64,000 bases of DNA from Pseudobacter sp051955275 (GCF_051955275.1 NZ_JBQCGW010000219.1:1-64000); one strand, 5' to 3'; counted from the stretch's first letter, positions 8,073 to 17,196 are shown. The notes: generated from the sequence alone by a model not told the origin. Made by a program: numbers and translations.

Positions 8073-9509
8073 TTAAGGCTGCCACCACAACTTATGGTTC
8101 ATTTGATCTCCGCCCATTCTCCTGGCAGCATCTTCATAATTGACTCTGTTGAGAGATTGCTCACTCAGCGGATATGGGATCCTGGTGGGTACTTTACCAT
8201 CATTATCACTGGCAGGTCCTGGCACCAGCAAAGGATATCCGGTACGGCGGTATTCATTCCATGCCTCCATTCCGGTGAAGTACAGTGCAAAGAATTTCTG
8301 TAAACAGATCTTAGACAATTGTCCGTCGTATTTCACACCTGCTTGGTCAAGGTAACTGTTATTGAATTCAGCACCCCAGTATCCAAAGGAAGCTTTGATA
8401 GCATCATTGTAGAGCGCTTCAGCATTGCCGGCGAAAAATCCCCGCTGTGCTGCTTCAGCTTTCAGGAACAACACTTCAGACCAGGTGAGCCAGATGGCAG
8501 GCTCAGTGGTGCTCTGGAAGCGTGTTCCGAGGTACGACTGGAAATTGAAACCTCCATTGTAATTGGCTGATTCGGTTACTGGCAATGAATTCGGCAGGCC
8601 TACATACTGCGGGTTACCGGTAGTTGCACTGGCATTGGTTGGCCTCGCAAACTGAAACAGGCGGCTGTCGCTGAACTTCTTCAGGGAGTCCACAATAAAG
8701 GCGCTCACTGATTTGTATTTGAAATCGAAATCACGCACATAAGCCGGGGCCAGTGGATATACATCAGGAAGACTGCCGCTGTAACGGTACTGGAAATTAT
8801 CATCATTGCTTTCCATCATCGGATATTGATTGGGGGCGGAAAGCATGGTTTGTATATCCGTTGCTGCAGAAGCCAGTTTTCCGGAAGCACGCATCAGCAG
8901 ACGCAACCGGAGACTGTTGGCGAATTTCTGCCAGCGCAACGCATTGCCTTTGTACACGGGATCACCACCATAGGCCAGCGTTTCAGATGCATTGAATGTT
9001 CCTGCCACAGCAGCCAGTTCTTCCAGCATTCCTTTGTACACCTCTTCCTGCGCATTGTATGCGGGCGTGAACTCCTGATCTGATGCACCTTTTCCGGCAT
9101 CACGATAAGGGATATCACCATAGGTATCTGTCAGTACAGAGAAGATATACACTTTGAGCACCCGGGCCATGGCCTTATAGTTACCAAGACCTACGCCTTT
9201 ATCGCTCATGGCAATGATATCATCCAGATCACGAAGCCTGTTGTACAAATTCCAGATCCCATTGCTGTTGGCTGGTTGTAATTTAAAACGCTGCACTTCC
9301 GTGAACGTATTGTTCATGCAGGTATACTGTATCAGTTCGTTGTTGAGCTCAAAAGCATTGAGCACAAGTGTGTTGCTGGTATTGTAGATCACCTGTGGCA
9401 GTACCACGCCCGGGTTTACGGCAGAAGGAACATTGGGATTGATATTGTTCACTTTGGAACAGGCATTCAGTCCAACCGTTATGATGAAGAGTATGATTAA
9501 AGTTCTCAT
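8073..9509 (-). CDS. SusD/RagB-family outer-membrane lipoprotein
   Basis: A 478-residue lipoprotein: the signal peptide ends in a lipobox with Cys at about residue 17 (GLNAC). The helical SusD fold is indicated by NNINPNVPSAVNPG near the N-terminus, YKAMARVLKVYIFSVLTDTYGDIPYRDA (TPR helix followed by the conserved GDIPY), ALRWQKFANSLRLRLLMRAS, and FLKAEAAQRGF near the C-terminus; the pattern resembles the SusD-like subgroup PF12771. SusD proteins form the lid of the SusC transporter and bind the nutrient. The start lies 10 bp after the SusC stop codon, so the pair is translated from one mRNA. The substrate is unknown because no glycosidase lies in this operon. Confidence 0.92.
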   Translation of the reverse strand: MRTLIILFIITVGLNACSKVNNINPNVPSAVNPGVVLPQVIYNTSNTLVLNAFELNNELIQYTCMNNTFTEVQRFKLQPANSNGIWNLYNRLRDLDDIIAMSDKGVGLGNYKAMARVLKVYIFSVLTDTYGDIPYRDAGKGASDQEFTPAYNAQEEVYKGMLEELAAVAGTFNASETLAYGGDPVYKGNALRWQKFANSLRLRLLMRASGKLASAATDIQTMLSAPNQYPMMESNDDNFQYRYSGSLPDVYPLAPAYVRDFDFKYKSVSAFIVDSLKKFSDSRLFQFARPTNASATTGNPQYVGLPNSLPVTESANYNGGFNFQSYLGTRFQSTTEPAIWLTWSEVLFLKAEAAQRGFFAGNAEALYNDAIKASFGYWGAEFNNSYLDQAGVKYDGQLSKICLQKFFALYFTGMEAWNEYRRTGYPLLVPGPASDNDGKVPTRIPYPLSEQSLNRVNYEDAARRMGGDQMNHKLWWQP

Positions 9510-9519
9510 ATCAGATTTT

Positions 9520-12500
9520 TTAGAACGTAATTTTCAGATCGAAGCCGATGCTTCTTGTTGAAGGAATCTGGGCATTTTCGATGCCCGGTACCACCGTACC
9601 ACCGGAAACGAAAGAGGTTTCAGGATCGATGTTCGGCACATTGGTGAAGAGCAGCAGGTTGCGGCCTGTGAGGCTCAGCGCAGCTGACTGTATCCATTTG
9701 CCACGGAGATATTTCGCAGGCAAACGATATCCGATCATCACTTCACGCAGTTTCACATAAGTGGCGTCAAAGGTGCTCGACTCAACATTTGGACGTTTGT
9801 AATAACCTCTATAGTAAGTATAAGCGGCAACACGCTCTGTGTTGGGAGCCCAGCTGCCATCAGCTTTCTGCACCACACCATCACCGATGATCCCTTCTTC
9901 CCTGCCGGGCAGTGTATTGGCCAGACTGCCGGCTTCCGTACCTGTTACGTAGGTGAATGAATAGATCTTTCCACCGAACTTGCCATCGAAGAGGAAGTTG
10001 AACGACCAGTCTTTGTACCGGAAGCTGTTCCTGATACCACCTATCCAGTCAGGATTGTAATTACCCAGCCTGATGGTCTTGCTGGTGAACACCGGCACTC
10101 CCCCTTTATACACTACTTTGCCTTCATCGTTGCGCAGCAGCCCTACGCCATAGATATCGCCCATTCTTCCCCCTACTCTTGCTTCGATAGTAGCGCCCTG
10201 TGCAGTAGCCATCACGTAGCTCTCCACTCCGTCGGCCAGTTCCACCACTTTGCTTCTGTTGGCAGAAGCAGTAAAGGTCACATCCCATACCATTGCAGAT
10301 TTCACAGGAGTAATACCCAGCACGGCTTCCCATCCTTTGTTATTGATCTTACCTGCATTCATCACTTTGGCTCCGTAACCGGTAGCAGTGCTCAAAGGAC
10401 TTCTCAGGATCTGGTTCCTGCTGCTGGCAGAATACCAGGTGAGGTCCAGGCTTACCCGGTTATTGAACAACTTCAGTTCCGTTCCCACTTCAAACGATCC
10501 GGTGATCTCAGGTTTCAAAGCTGTGTTGGGAATCACGGAGGGAAGCCCAACAGTTCCCGGCAACGTGTTGTACTCATAATAAGCGCTGGTCTGGTAAGGA
10601 TCAGTATCATTACCTACCTGTGCGTATGAGAAGCGCGTCTTCCAGTAATTGAGCACTGCAGATCGCAGGGAAAAGATCTCCGTCATCTGTGCACTCAATG
10701 AAGCAGAAGGATAGAAATAAGAGTTATTGCCTTTGGGCAGCGTGCTGGACCAGTCGTTACGCGCGGTCAACTGCAGGAAGAGCATATTGCGGAAATCGAT
10801 ATCGGCCAAACCATATAAACTGTTTACCCTTTTTACGGTATTGATCTCCTCCACCAATGGTCTGCTGGAAGCATTACCCAGGTTGTATACATTGGGGATC
10901 ACCAGTCCGTTTGCTGTTACGATATTGCTGCTGGTATTGATCTGAAGATTGTTGCCACCAACACTGGCAGTGATCCTGACATCTTTCAGCTCAGGTACGT
11001 TATAGGTCAGCAGGAAATCAGAGTTACGCTCGAAGTAATCAACATCCTGTCTCCGGTACAAACCATTGATGGCAACCACTGAACCGATGGGCCTTTGCGA
11101 TGCCCTGTTCTCTCCTGAATAATCGATACCTGTTCTCACCATCAGGGAGAGATTCGGCAGGATGGAATAATTCAGGAAGGCGTTACCGAAGAAACGGTTC
11201 CGCTTCATGCTGTTCAGCTGCTCATGCATGGTCATATACGGATTGTCGCCCCAGGTAAAGTAGTAGTTCTGTTTGATGCCCTCCTGTCCCCTGATCCAGT
11301 AATCCCTGAACCAGTTCATGCTGGCATTACGTTCCGTCCAGATGAAATTGTAAGTAGGAGAAGCACCGCCATAACCGATCACAGGAAGGTTATCGCTATA
11401 GCTGTTGATATAATTGATATTAGCGTTGAAGCTGAGTTTGGAGCTCAGGTTCACTGTACTGTTGGTATTGAACTGATGCCTGTTCAGCTCCGTATTGGGC
11501 ATGATACCCGTTTGGTGGTAATTATTATAAGAAACCCTGAAACTACCTACCTCACCGGCTTTCTGAATGGATATACCATTCATCATGGTAAGACCGGTAA
11601 TGTAAAAGTCTTTTACATTATCAGGATATGCCTGCCAGGGAATGGCCGTGCGTTTGCCATCCGGACCGATCGGCGATCCGAACTGAACGAAGCTCTGTCC
11701 CCTGAAAGGTGCACCCCAGTTATGTCCTGAGTTGGAGGTATTAGGGCCATCAGGTCCGTCGCCATAAGAATAATACTTGAGGCCAACACCTGTACCACCA
11801 CCGTATTCATTCTGGAACTCCGGAGTTTTCAGCACCCGGTCGATAGCGATATTGCTGTTCACGGATACCCCCAGCCTGTTGCTTTCAGCAGCTTTCTTTG
11901 TTTTGATGATCAGTACCCCGTTTGCAGCTCTTGATCCATAAAGGGCAGCAGCGTTGGGACCTTTCATGATGCTGATGCTTTCAATATCATCAGGATTTAT
12001 TTCAGCGCCGCCACTTCCATAATCGATAGAGAGGTCACTGGTGCTGGAGGTTCCCAGGTTATTATTGATGGGAACGCCGTCCACTACCACCATGGCAATA
12101 TTCTTGTTGATATTGAGGGATGATTCACCGCGGAGCACAATGCGGTTGGATCCCGCCAATCCGCCGGATACCTGCGTCATATTAAGACCGGCTACCCTGC
12201 CCTGCAGGCTGCTCAGCACGTTCCCGCCTTTCACGGTATTCATATCATCCCCTTTCACTTCCTGAACTGCGTAGCCAAGTTTCCTTTTGGCTTTGGCAAT
12301 ACCCAGGGATGTAACCACAACTTCTTCCAGGTCTTTATTCAGCTGTTTCAATTTTACCAGCAGGGAGTTGTTCTCTCCTTTTTTAATTACCAGATCTGGA
12401 ATAGTGTTCGCTTGATAGTTGACGTGAGTAAAATAAATATCATATTTAACACCTGTTTTCAGACCAGCGGTACTGAATTCTCCATTTTCATTGCTGTTGG

Positions 12501-12687
12501 AATATTGTGCTTTTCCATTCTTATCCTGCGGTCTGCACTCGATGCTGACGCCGGCTACGGGTTTATTGGCTTCATCCACGATCATGCCTTTGATATTACC
12601 ATCCTGTGCAAATGCTCCGGCAGGAAGTAACGCCAGCAGACATAGCAGTTGCACTGCTGAGATCTTTACAAATTTTAAATACTTCAT
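9520..12687 (-). CDS. SusC/RagA-family TonB-dependent transporter (no STN domain)
   Basis: About 1055 residues from the preferred ATG at 12685-12687, which begins MKYLKF and a normal signal peptide ending FAQ; an upstream in-frame start at 12705 adds only six polar residues. After the signal peptide comes a carboxypeptidase-regulatory-like domain (about 25-110), then a TonB plug (about 120-250) with VVVDGVPI and the hallmark LYGSRAANGVLIIKTKK, and a barrel ending in the aromatic C-terminus KITF. It imports a ligand captured by SusD across the outer membrane using TonB energy. A FecI/FecR pair lies directly upstream, yet no N-terminal STN signalling domain is present, unlike the SusC at 42991-46530. 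Confidence 0.94.
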   Translation of the reverse strand: MKYLKFVKISAVQLLCLLALLPAGAFAQDGNIKGMIVDEANKPVAGVSIECRPQDKNGKAQYSNSNENGEFSTAGLKTGVKYDIYFTHVNYQANTIPDLVIKKGENNSLLVKLKQLNKDLEEVVVTSLGIAKAKRKLGYAVQEVKGDDMNTVKGGNVLSSLQGRVAGLNMTQVSGGLAGSNRIVLRGESSLNINKNIAMVVVDGVPINNNLGTSSTSDLSIDYGSGGAEINPDDIESISIMKGPNAAALYGSRAANGVLIIKTKKAAESNRLGVSVNSNIAIDRVLKTPEFQNEYGGGTGVGLKYYSYGDGPDGPNTSNSGHNWGAPFRGQSFVQFGSPIGPDGKRTAIPWQAYPDNVKDFYITGLTMMNGISIQKAGEVGSFRVSYNNYHQTGIMPNTELNRHQFNTNSTVNLSSKLSFNANINYINSYSDNLPVIGYGGASPTYNFIWTERNASMNWFRDYWIRGQEGIKQNYYFTWGDNPYMTMHEQLNSMKRNRFFGNAFLNYSILPNLSLMVRTGIDYSGENRASQRPIGSVVAINGLYRRQDVDYFERNSDFLLTYNVPELKDVRITASVGGNNLQINTSSNIVTANGLVIPNVYNLGNASSRPLVEEINTVKRVNSLYGLADIDFRNMLFLQLTARNDWSSTLPKGNNSYFYPSASLSAQMTEIFSLRSAVLNYWKTRFSYAQVGNDTDPYQTSAYYEYNTLPGTVGLPSVIPNTALKPEITGSFEVGTELKLFNNRVSLDLTWYSASSRNQILRSPLSTATGYGAKVMNAGKINNKGWEAVLGITPVKSAMVWDVTFTASANRSKVVELADGVESYVMATAQGATIEARVGGRMGDIYGVGLLRNDEGKVVYKGGVPVFTSKTIRLGNYNPDWIGGIRNSFRYKDWSFNFLFDGKFGGKIYSFTYVTGTEAGSLANTLPGREEGIIGDGVVQKADGSWAPNTERVAAYTYYRGYYKRPNVESSTFDATYVKLREVMIGYRLPAKYLRGKWIQSAALSLTGRNLLLFTNVPNIDPETSFVSGGTVVPGIENAQIPSTRSIGFDLKITF

Positions 12688-12715
12688 ACTATTTGGTTTG
12701 GGCAAAAGATCTCCT

Positions 12716-12735
12716 GCACACTCCCGGGTGTATGC
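12716..12735 (-). other. Hairpin between fecR-like and susC-like genes (locus 1)
   Basis: This 20-bp stretch is a near-perfect palindrome (9 of 10 positions pair, counting one G-U) centred on CCCGGG. It lies in the 74-bp gap between the FecR stop and the SusC start. The fecR-susC gap of the second locus also has a hairpin with the same CACTCCCGG word. A role in attenuation or mRNA processing is possible; there is no T-run. Confidence 0.45.
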
Positions 12736-12761
12736 TTTTCAATCTTTATATGTTTTGAGGA

Positions 12762-13823
12762 TTATTTCCCTACAGTAAAACCCTGATGATCTGAATGCAC
12801 TTCCAGCTTATTGATACTGGCAATTACCTGTAATATATCTGCAACGGTTTCATCTGCGCCGAAGTTTCCGGTGAACAGTATTCCGGATACTTCTTTTTTA
12901 TCAAAACGGATCTGGACCTTATATTTTTCAGTAAGCGTTTCAAACACGTTTATCAGTGATGTTTGTCTGAAAGTAAGCATGTCCGCATCTTTATCCTGTG
13001 CTGTTTTCTTCGGATTGTTTTTCTGAACGGCCACCGGTTCACGCTGGATAGCCGCTACTGCGATATTTGCTTCCCTGAACCCTGTTGCCTGCTGTCCTGC
13101 ATGCAGGTATACCGCTCCTTTGGATGAGGAAGAATAGTCCTCAACCTTCACCTTTCCTTCAATCAGGGAAACCACGGTGCTGTCTGCACTCTCCTGTATC
13201 TCAAATACAGTCCCCAGCGCAGTGGTGGAAACAAATTTGCTGTATACCGTAAATGGCTGTAGTTCCTGTTTTTTAACCGTAAACCTTCCTTTTCCTTTCA
13301 GGTATAATTTTCGTCCATTTACATTGTAATCCTTTTCATATTGCAGACTGCTTCCGGCATACAGGAGCACTACACTGCTGTCTCTCAGAACGATGGTCTT
13401 CTGTTCATTGCCTGCCTCGATGATGGCCGGCATGCTCACAGCAAGAGCAGGCAATTCAGGCCTTATTGAAACGCCTTCATTCTTTGGAAAGAGGAACCTG
13501 GCTGCCAGCAGGAGGCAGAGTACCGCAACAGCAGCCACAGCAGCAGGACCGGAATAAGGCAATACTTTCCGGTAAAGGCTGATGTTCACTACGGGAGCAG
13601 GATTTGTTTCCTGGATTGTTTGACTGATCCTGTCTTTAACTCCCTGTTTGTTGAATGCAGGCATATATTGAGTGGAAAGCGTGGCAGCCTGGTCCTGCAT
13701 CTGCATCCATTCTCCATACAAAGCATTTTCTTCCTGCTGTAATAAATCCAGCAATTGTTTCAGTTCAGCAGCGGTGGCTGATCCATTCAATGATTTTTGT
13801 ATAAGTAATGATATATCCTGCAT
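12762..13823 (-). CDS. FecR-family anti-sigma factor
   Basis: A 353-residue membrane regulator. The cytoplasmic N-terminal part (residues 1-90) should bind the cognate ECF sigma factor; a transmembrane helix follows at about 93-114 (AAVAAVAVLCLLLAARFLF). The periplasmic FecR domain spans about 135-245 (KTIVLRDSSVVLLYAGSSL, GRFTVKKQELQPFTVYSKF, ALGTVFEI), and a C-terminal DUF4974-like domain about 280-350 (FRQTSLINVFETLTEKYKVQ). It holds the sigma factor until a signal arrives from the outer membrane. The sigma gene ends 69 bp upstream and the SusC gene follows. The FecR motif is diverged (RDSSVVLLYAGSSLQY instead of the common DGTxVxLNAxSxL). Confidence 0.9.
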   Translation of the reverse strand: MQDISLLIQKSLNGSATAAELKQLLDLLQQEENALYGEWMQMQDQAATLSTQYMPAFNKQGVKDRISQTIQETNPAPVVNISLYRKVLPYSGPAAVAAVAVLCLLLAARFLFPKNEGVSIRPELPALAVSMPAIIEAGNEQKTIVLRDSSVVLLYAGSSLQYEKDYNVNGRKLYLKGKGRFTVKKQELQPFTVYSKFVSTTALGTVFEIQESADSTVVSLIEGKVKVEDYSSSSKGAVYLHAGQQATGFREANIAVAAIQREPVAVQKNNPKKTAQDKDADMLTFRQTSLINVFETLTEKYKVQIRFDKKEVSGILFTGNFGADETVADILQVIASINKLEVHSDHQGFTVGK

Positions 13824-13892
13824 GTTCTGTTATAAAATGTAAAAAGTGGAGATGGTGGGGGTGCCTGGAATATTACCTTAACATTAAGTGAT

Positions 13893-14477
13893 TCAGCACA
13901 TGATCCAGGCGAGCAGCATATACATGGAAATGTCCGCCTGCAGTGCATACCGTCTGAGTATGCTCATGGCGGATTTCACGTATTCCCTGACGGTGTCTTC
14001 GGAAACATTGAGCACTGCAGCTGCTTCCTTGTAGGATTTGCCTTCCATTTTGCAGAGTTCAAAGGCCTGTTTCTTCCTGGCGGGAAGCAGGTTGATGGCT
14101 TTATCCAGCAACCTTACTTTATGAAGATAGATCTCTGTGTTATGTTCAGTTTCATCAGTTTCGGCCATGTCCAGCATATTCTCTTCAAGTTGCCGCAGTT
14201 GCAGGCGGGCCATTTTCCGGATGCGGCCCATGGTCATATAAAAACTGGTAGTGAAGAGCCAGCCGGCAACGGACTGGTTACCGGTAAGGCGGGAACGGTT
14301 TTCCCAGAGCTGAACGAAAACAGTCTGTAGCAGGTCTTCCGCCTCCTGCTGATGTGGCAACAGCCTGAAGATGTTCCTGAAGATAGCGGGACTGTAATGA
14401 TCGTAGATTTCCTGGAACACCGGTGCATTACCGGCGTTCAGCGCGAAGATGATTTCATTGTTGTTGGGGAGAGCCAT
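13893..14477 (-). CDS. ECF RNA polymerase sigma factor (FecI-like)
   Basis: About 194 residues from the ATG at 14475-14477; an alternative ATG at 14489 adds MFIV but would overlap the candidate -7 box. Sigma region 2 spans about residues 15-90 (FQEIYDHYSPAIFRNIFRLL, then HQQEAEDLLQTVFVQLWENR), and region 4 about 125-180 (LPARKKQAFELCKMEGKSYK, then the HTH around VSEDTVREYVKSAMSIL). Such factors transcribe the adjacent SusC/SusD genes when FecR releases them. The protein ends in a hydrophobic tail (MYMLLAWIM), seen in many Bacteroidota FecI proteins. Confidence 0.92.
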   Translation of the reverse strand: MALPNNNEIIFALNAGNAPVFQEIYDHYSPAIFRNIFRLLPHQQEAEDLLQTVFVQLWENRSRLTGNQSVAGWLFTTSFYMTMGRIRKMARLQLRQLEENMLDMAETDETEHNTEIYLHKVRLLDKAINLLPARKKQAFELCKMEGKSYKEAAAVLNVSEDTVREYVKSAMSILRRYALQADISMYMLLAWIMC

Positions 14478-14486
14478 TACAATGAA

Positions 14487-14494
14487 CAAAAGTA
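14487..14494 (-). promoter_or_regulatory. Candidate -7 box for the ECF sigma gene
   Basis: On the minus strand TACTTTTG is an exact TAnnTTTG match. It lies 10 bp before the ATG at 14477, which would leave almost no leader. No clear -33 element was found. If real, it excludes the upstream start at 14489. Confidence 0.35.
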
Positions 14495-14568
14495 GTAAGC
14501 CACTTTCTGTAATACCGGTAAAAGGGTATTAAGAAAATGTAAAGAGGTGGTATTTCCGGTAAGCAGCT

Positions 14569-15021
14569 TCAGAGCATGGCTTCTTCAAACCTGTCGTCTT
14601 TCGGAGGCAGTAAACTGGAGGTCCAGTAATCGATGATCTTTACCAAAGTATTTTTCCACTGCAAAAATGTACGTTCCTTCACAAAAAAGCCATGGGCCCG
14701 CAGGTTGAATGCTTCCTTGACCTGTGCATCGGAAGCTATTGTTGACCAGAATATAAATGGTACGGAATGGAACTTATTGTTGGGGGTCCTCAGCATACCC
14801 TCCCGCAGTTCCAAACCATTCATTTTCGGCAGGTGAAGGTCTGATATTATAATAAAAGGGGCACTACCGGATTCCTGCAAAAAGTGTAGCATTTCTTCCG
14901 CAGTACTGAAAAGCTGAAGAGGGTGCTCATACTTCATTTCGCGGAAAATTTCCCTGATAAGCTCATGGTCATCAGTATCATCATCTACGATCCAGATCGG
15001 CCTGTGCTGCTGATTTTCCAT
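14569..15021 (-). CDS. Single-domain response regulator
   Basis: A 150-residue stand-alone receiver domain with no output domain. The acidic pair is in VDDDTDDHEL (about residues 12-21), the phosphoacceptor is Asp61 in ISDLHLPKMNG, a Ser/Thr switch position follows (FWSTIASD), and the conserved Lys is in GFFVKERTF. CheY-like receivers of this kind relay phosphate or bind partner proteins. The gene is divergent from a second receiver/kinase pair, with an inverted repeat in the shared upstream region, so they may form one signalling unit. The cognate kinase is not proved; the two-PAS kinase at 15573-17171 is the obvious candidate. Confidence 0.9.
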   Translation of the reverse strand: MENQQHRPIWIVDDDTDDHELIREIFREMKYEHPLQLFSTAEEMLHFLQESGSAPFIIISDLHLPKMNGLELREGMLRTPNNKFHSVPFIFWSTIASDAQVKEAFNLRAHGFFVKERTFLQWKNTLVKIIDYWTSSLLPPKDDRFEEAML

Positions 15022-15082
15022 ATTCGTGATTTTTAATACCTTTTAAATACTGAGGCCTAGCCCGGTTTCTGCATATAAAATA

Positions 15083-15100
15083 TTATACCAAGAGGTATAA
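15083..15100. promoter_or_regulatory. Inverted repeat between divergent response regulators
   Basis: TTATACC-AAGA-GGTATAA is a perfect inverted repeat with 7-bp arms. It lies 62 bp upstream of the minus-strand receiver gene and 80 bp upstream of the plus-strand receiver gene. It is a candidate shared operator. No protein partner is indicated by sequence. Confidence 0.4.
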
Positions 15101-15180
15101 ATGGCTGTTGTACAAGTGTAGATTCAATTTTTTTGTACTTTAGCTACATCAATTTTGTTTAACGTTTTAATACGTTTGTC

Positions 15181-15570
15181 GTGAAAAAAAAGAACAGTTT
15201 CTTCCTTATTGATGATGATCTTGATGATCAGGAAGTTTTTGAGATGGCTTTGCAGCGGATTGACAGCAATTACAGTTTAAGTGTGGCGCATGATGGTGTT
15301 GAAGGTTTACAGAAATTGACCTCGGATGATTTCGTTCCGGATTTTATTTTCCTCGACATCAATATGCCCCGGATGGACGGGATGCAATGCCTGCCCGAAC
15401 TCAGGAAGCTCAAGCACCTGAGGCAGTCCAGGATCATCATGTATTCAACCACCAATGATGACAGGGTGCGTGAGGCCAGCCAGCAGCTGGGCGCAGACGA
15501 GTTCATGGTGAAACCTTCCAGGTTGAATCTTCTGGTGAGCCAGCTTACGCGGATCATTGAAAAACACTGA
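15181..15570 (+). CDS. Single-domain response regulator paired with the PAS kinase
   Basis: A 129-residue receiver domain starting at GTG. The acidic cluster is IDDDLDDQEV (about residues 9-18), the phosphoacceptor is Asp59 in FLDINMPRMDG, the switch residue is in MYSTTNDD, and the Lys-Pro pair is in FMVKPSRL. There is no DNA-binding domain. Its stop codon is separated by only two bases from the ATG of the histidine kinase, so translation is probably coupled and the kinase is its likely phosphodonor. It resembles the Rcp1-type receivers that accompany phytochrome-like kinases, although this kinase has no chromophore domain. Confidence 0.92.
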   Translation: MKKKNSFFLIDDDLDDQEVFEMALQRIDSNYSLSVAHDGVEGLQKLTSDDFVPDFIFLDINMPRMDGMQCLPELRKLKHLRQSRIIMYSTTNDDRVREASQQLGADEFMVKPSRLNLLVSQLTRIIEKH

Positions 15571-15572
15571 CA

Positions 15573-17171
15573 ATGAATGAAAGAAAGCCTAAACCTGATA
15601 TTGATCCTTCAGAGTCAGAAGAAAAGCTGAAGAAAAGCGAGGACCGCTACTACAAGATGATCGATGAAGTAGAGGATTATGCCATCATTCTCCTGGATGA
15701 AAAAGGTATTATCCAGAACTGGAACAAAGGAGCACAGAAGATCAAAGGCTACACCGAGCATGAGGTCGTCGGAAAACATTTCAGCATATTCTATTTACCT
15801 GAAGACCAGGCCATCAACCTGCCACAACTGCTGCTCAACAAAGCGGCGGAAGAAGGCCGGGCCATCCATGAAGGCTGGAGGCAAAGAAAGGATGGTTCCA
15901 GGTTCTGGGGCAGCATAACGCTAACCGCATTACACAGCGATAACGGGCAGGTGATCGGATATTCTAAAGTTACCCGCGATCTTACAGAAAGAAAGCTGGC
16001 CGACGATCAGATGAAAAATTTCACACTGGAATTACAGCAAAGCAATGAAGCGCTCCGCAAAAGTGAAGAACGCTATCATAAGATGATCGCAGAAGTGCAG
16101 GACTATGCCATCATCCTGCTGGACCCGCAAGGCAATATCCAGAACTGGAACACAGGTGCAGAAAAAATCAAGGGCTATTCAGAAAGTGAAATCCTCGGCA
16201 AAAACTTTCGCATCTTTTATACTGAAGAAGACAAACAGCAAGGACTTCCTGAAAAATTACTGCGCAAAGCGGCTGACCACGACAGGGCTATTCATGAAGG
16301 CTGGCGTATTACCAAATCCGGTTCCCGTTTCTGGGGAAGTATTGTGATCACCGCCCTTCACAATGAGCGTGGCGATCTGATCGGATTCTCTAAAGTTACC
16401 AGGGACCTCACTGAAAAGAAAAAGTCAGAAGACAAACTCAACAAGTATCTGCAGGAATTGCAGAAACAGAATGAGGAGCTCGACCGCTTCGCGTATGCAG
16501 CTTCACATGATCTGCAGGAGCCGCTTAGAAAGATCCAGACATTTGCAGACATGCTGGAAAACAGCCTGGATGACAAGGACGCTGCCAGAAAATATCTTGG
16601 GAAGATCAATACCGCCTCCGAAAGAATGAGTCACCTGATCAGTTCCATCCTGGAGTTCAGCCGCCTTTCCAAAGAAGCTCCTGTAAAAGAACTTACTGAC
16701 CTGAATGAGACCCTCCGTCATGTATTGACTGAGCAGGAACTTCGCATCCATGAAAAACAGGCCAGGATAGAATCCGGCAAACTGCCATCCACCAAGGCCA
16801 TCTCACTTCAGATGCATCAGCTATTCACTAACCTGATCAGCAATTCACTGAAATACTCCCAGGGGCAACCTGTAATAAAGATAAACGCTTCGGTTACTGA
16901 TAGCAGTGAGATCCCCCGAGCCAACCTTCCTCCGGGCACAGCATTCCATCATCTCAGTTTCACCGACAATGGCATTGGCTTTGAACCGCAGTATGCGGAA
17001 AAGATCTTTACCATGTTCCAGCGTCTTCACGGAAAACACGAATACTCCGGCACCGGCATCGGCCTTGCCCTCTGCAAGAAAATAATGGACAACCACGGAG
17101 GTTATATCCATGCAGAAAGCACACCCGGCGAAGGGGCCACCTTTCATGTTTATATCAAACAGGACGCTTAA
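15573..17171 (+). CDS. Soluble PAS-PAS sensor histidine kinase
   Basis: A 532-residue kinase with no membrane helix. Two PAS domains (about residues 22-140 and 163-280) are clearly duplicates of each other: both contain YAIILLD, IQNWN, GAxKIKGY, RAIHEGWR, GSRFWGSI and KVTRDLTE. A short coiled segment leads to the HisKA domain with phosphoacceptor His312 (ASHDLQEPLRKI). The HATPase domain (about 415-530) shows the N box (NLISNSLKYS), DNGIGFEP and GTGIGLALCKK. It probably senses a cytoplasmic signal such as redox or a small ligand through PAS and passes phosphate to the receiver encoded two bases upstream. Confidence 0.94.
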   Translation: MNERKPKPDIDPSESEEKLKKSEDRYYKMIDEVEDYAIILLDEKGIIQNWNKGAQKIKGYTEHEVVGKHFSIFYLPEDQAINLPQLLLNKAAEEGRAIHEGWRQRKDGSRFWGSITLTALHSDNGQVIGYSKVTRDLTERKLADDQMKNFTLELQQSNEALRKSEERYHKMIAEVQDYAIILLDPQGNIQNWNTGAEKIKGYSESEILGKNFRIFYTEEDKQQGLPEKLLRKAADHDRAIHEGWRITKSGSRFWGSIVITALHNERGDLIGFSKVTRDLTEKKKSEDKLNKYLQELQKQNEELDRFAYAASHDLQEPLRKIQTFADMLENSLDDKDAARKYLGKINTASERMSHLISSILEFSRLSKEAPVKELTDLNETLRHVLTEQELRIHEKQARIESGKLPSTKAISLQMHQLFTNLISNSLKYSQGQPVIKINASVTDSSEIPRANLPPGTAFHHLSFTDNGIGFEPQYAEKIFTMFQRLHGKHEYSGTGIGLALCKKIMDNHGGYIHAESTPGEGATFHVYIKQDA

Positions 17172-17196
17172 AAAAAGCGCTCCGTAAACGGAGCGC
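17170..17196 (-). terminator. Terminator shared by the histidine kinase and PUL operon ends
   Basis: The hairpin GCGCTCCG-TAAA-CGGAGCGC (17177-17196) has an 8-bp perfect stem. Read on the minus strand it is followed by seven T (17176-17170), so it terminates the long minus-strand PUL operon. On the plus strand it lies just after the kinase stop but has no T-run. Confidence 0.85.

Noticed and set aside
9520..14477. Iron-siderophore uptake locus by analogy with FecIRA
   Set aside because: FecI/FecR pairs in Bacteroidota mostly control SusCD-type nutrient uptake, and no siderophore genes are present, so no metal substrate is claimed.
15573..17171. Bacteriophytochrome
   Set aside because: Only PAS, HisKA and HATPase domains are present. 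There is no GAF or PHY domain and no biliverdin-binding cysteine context.
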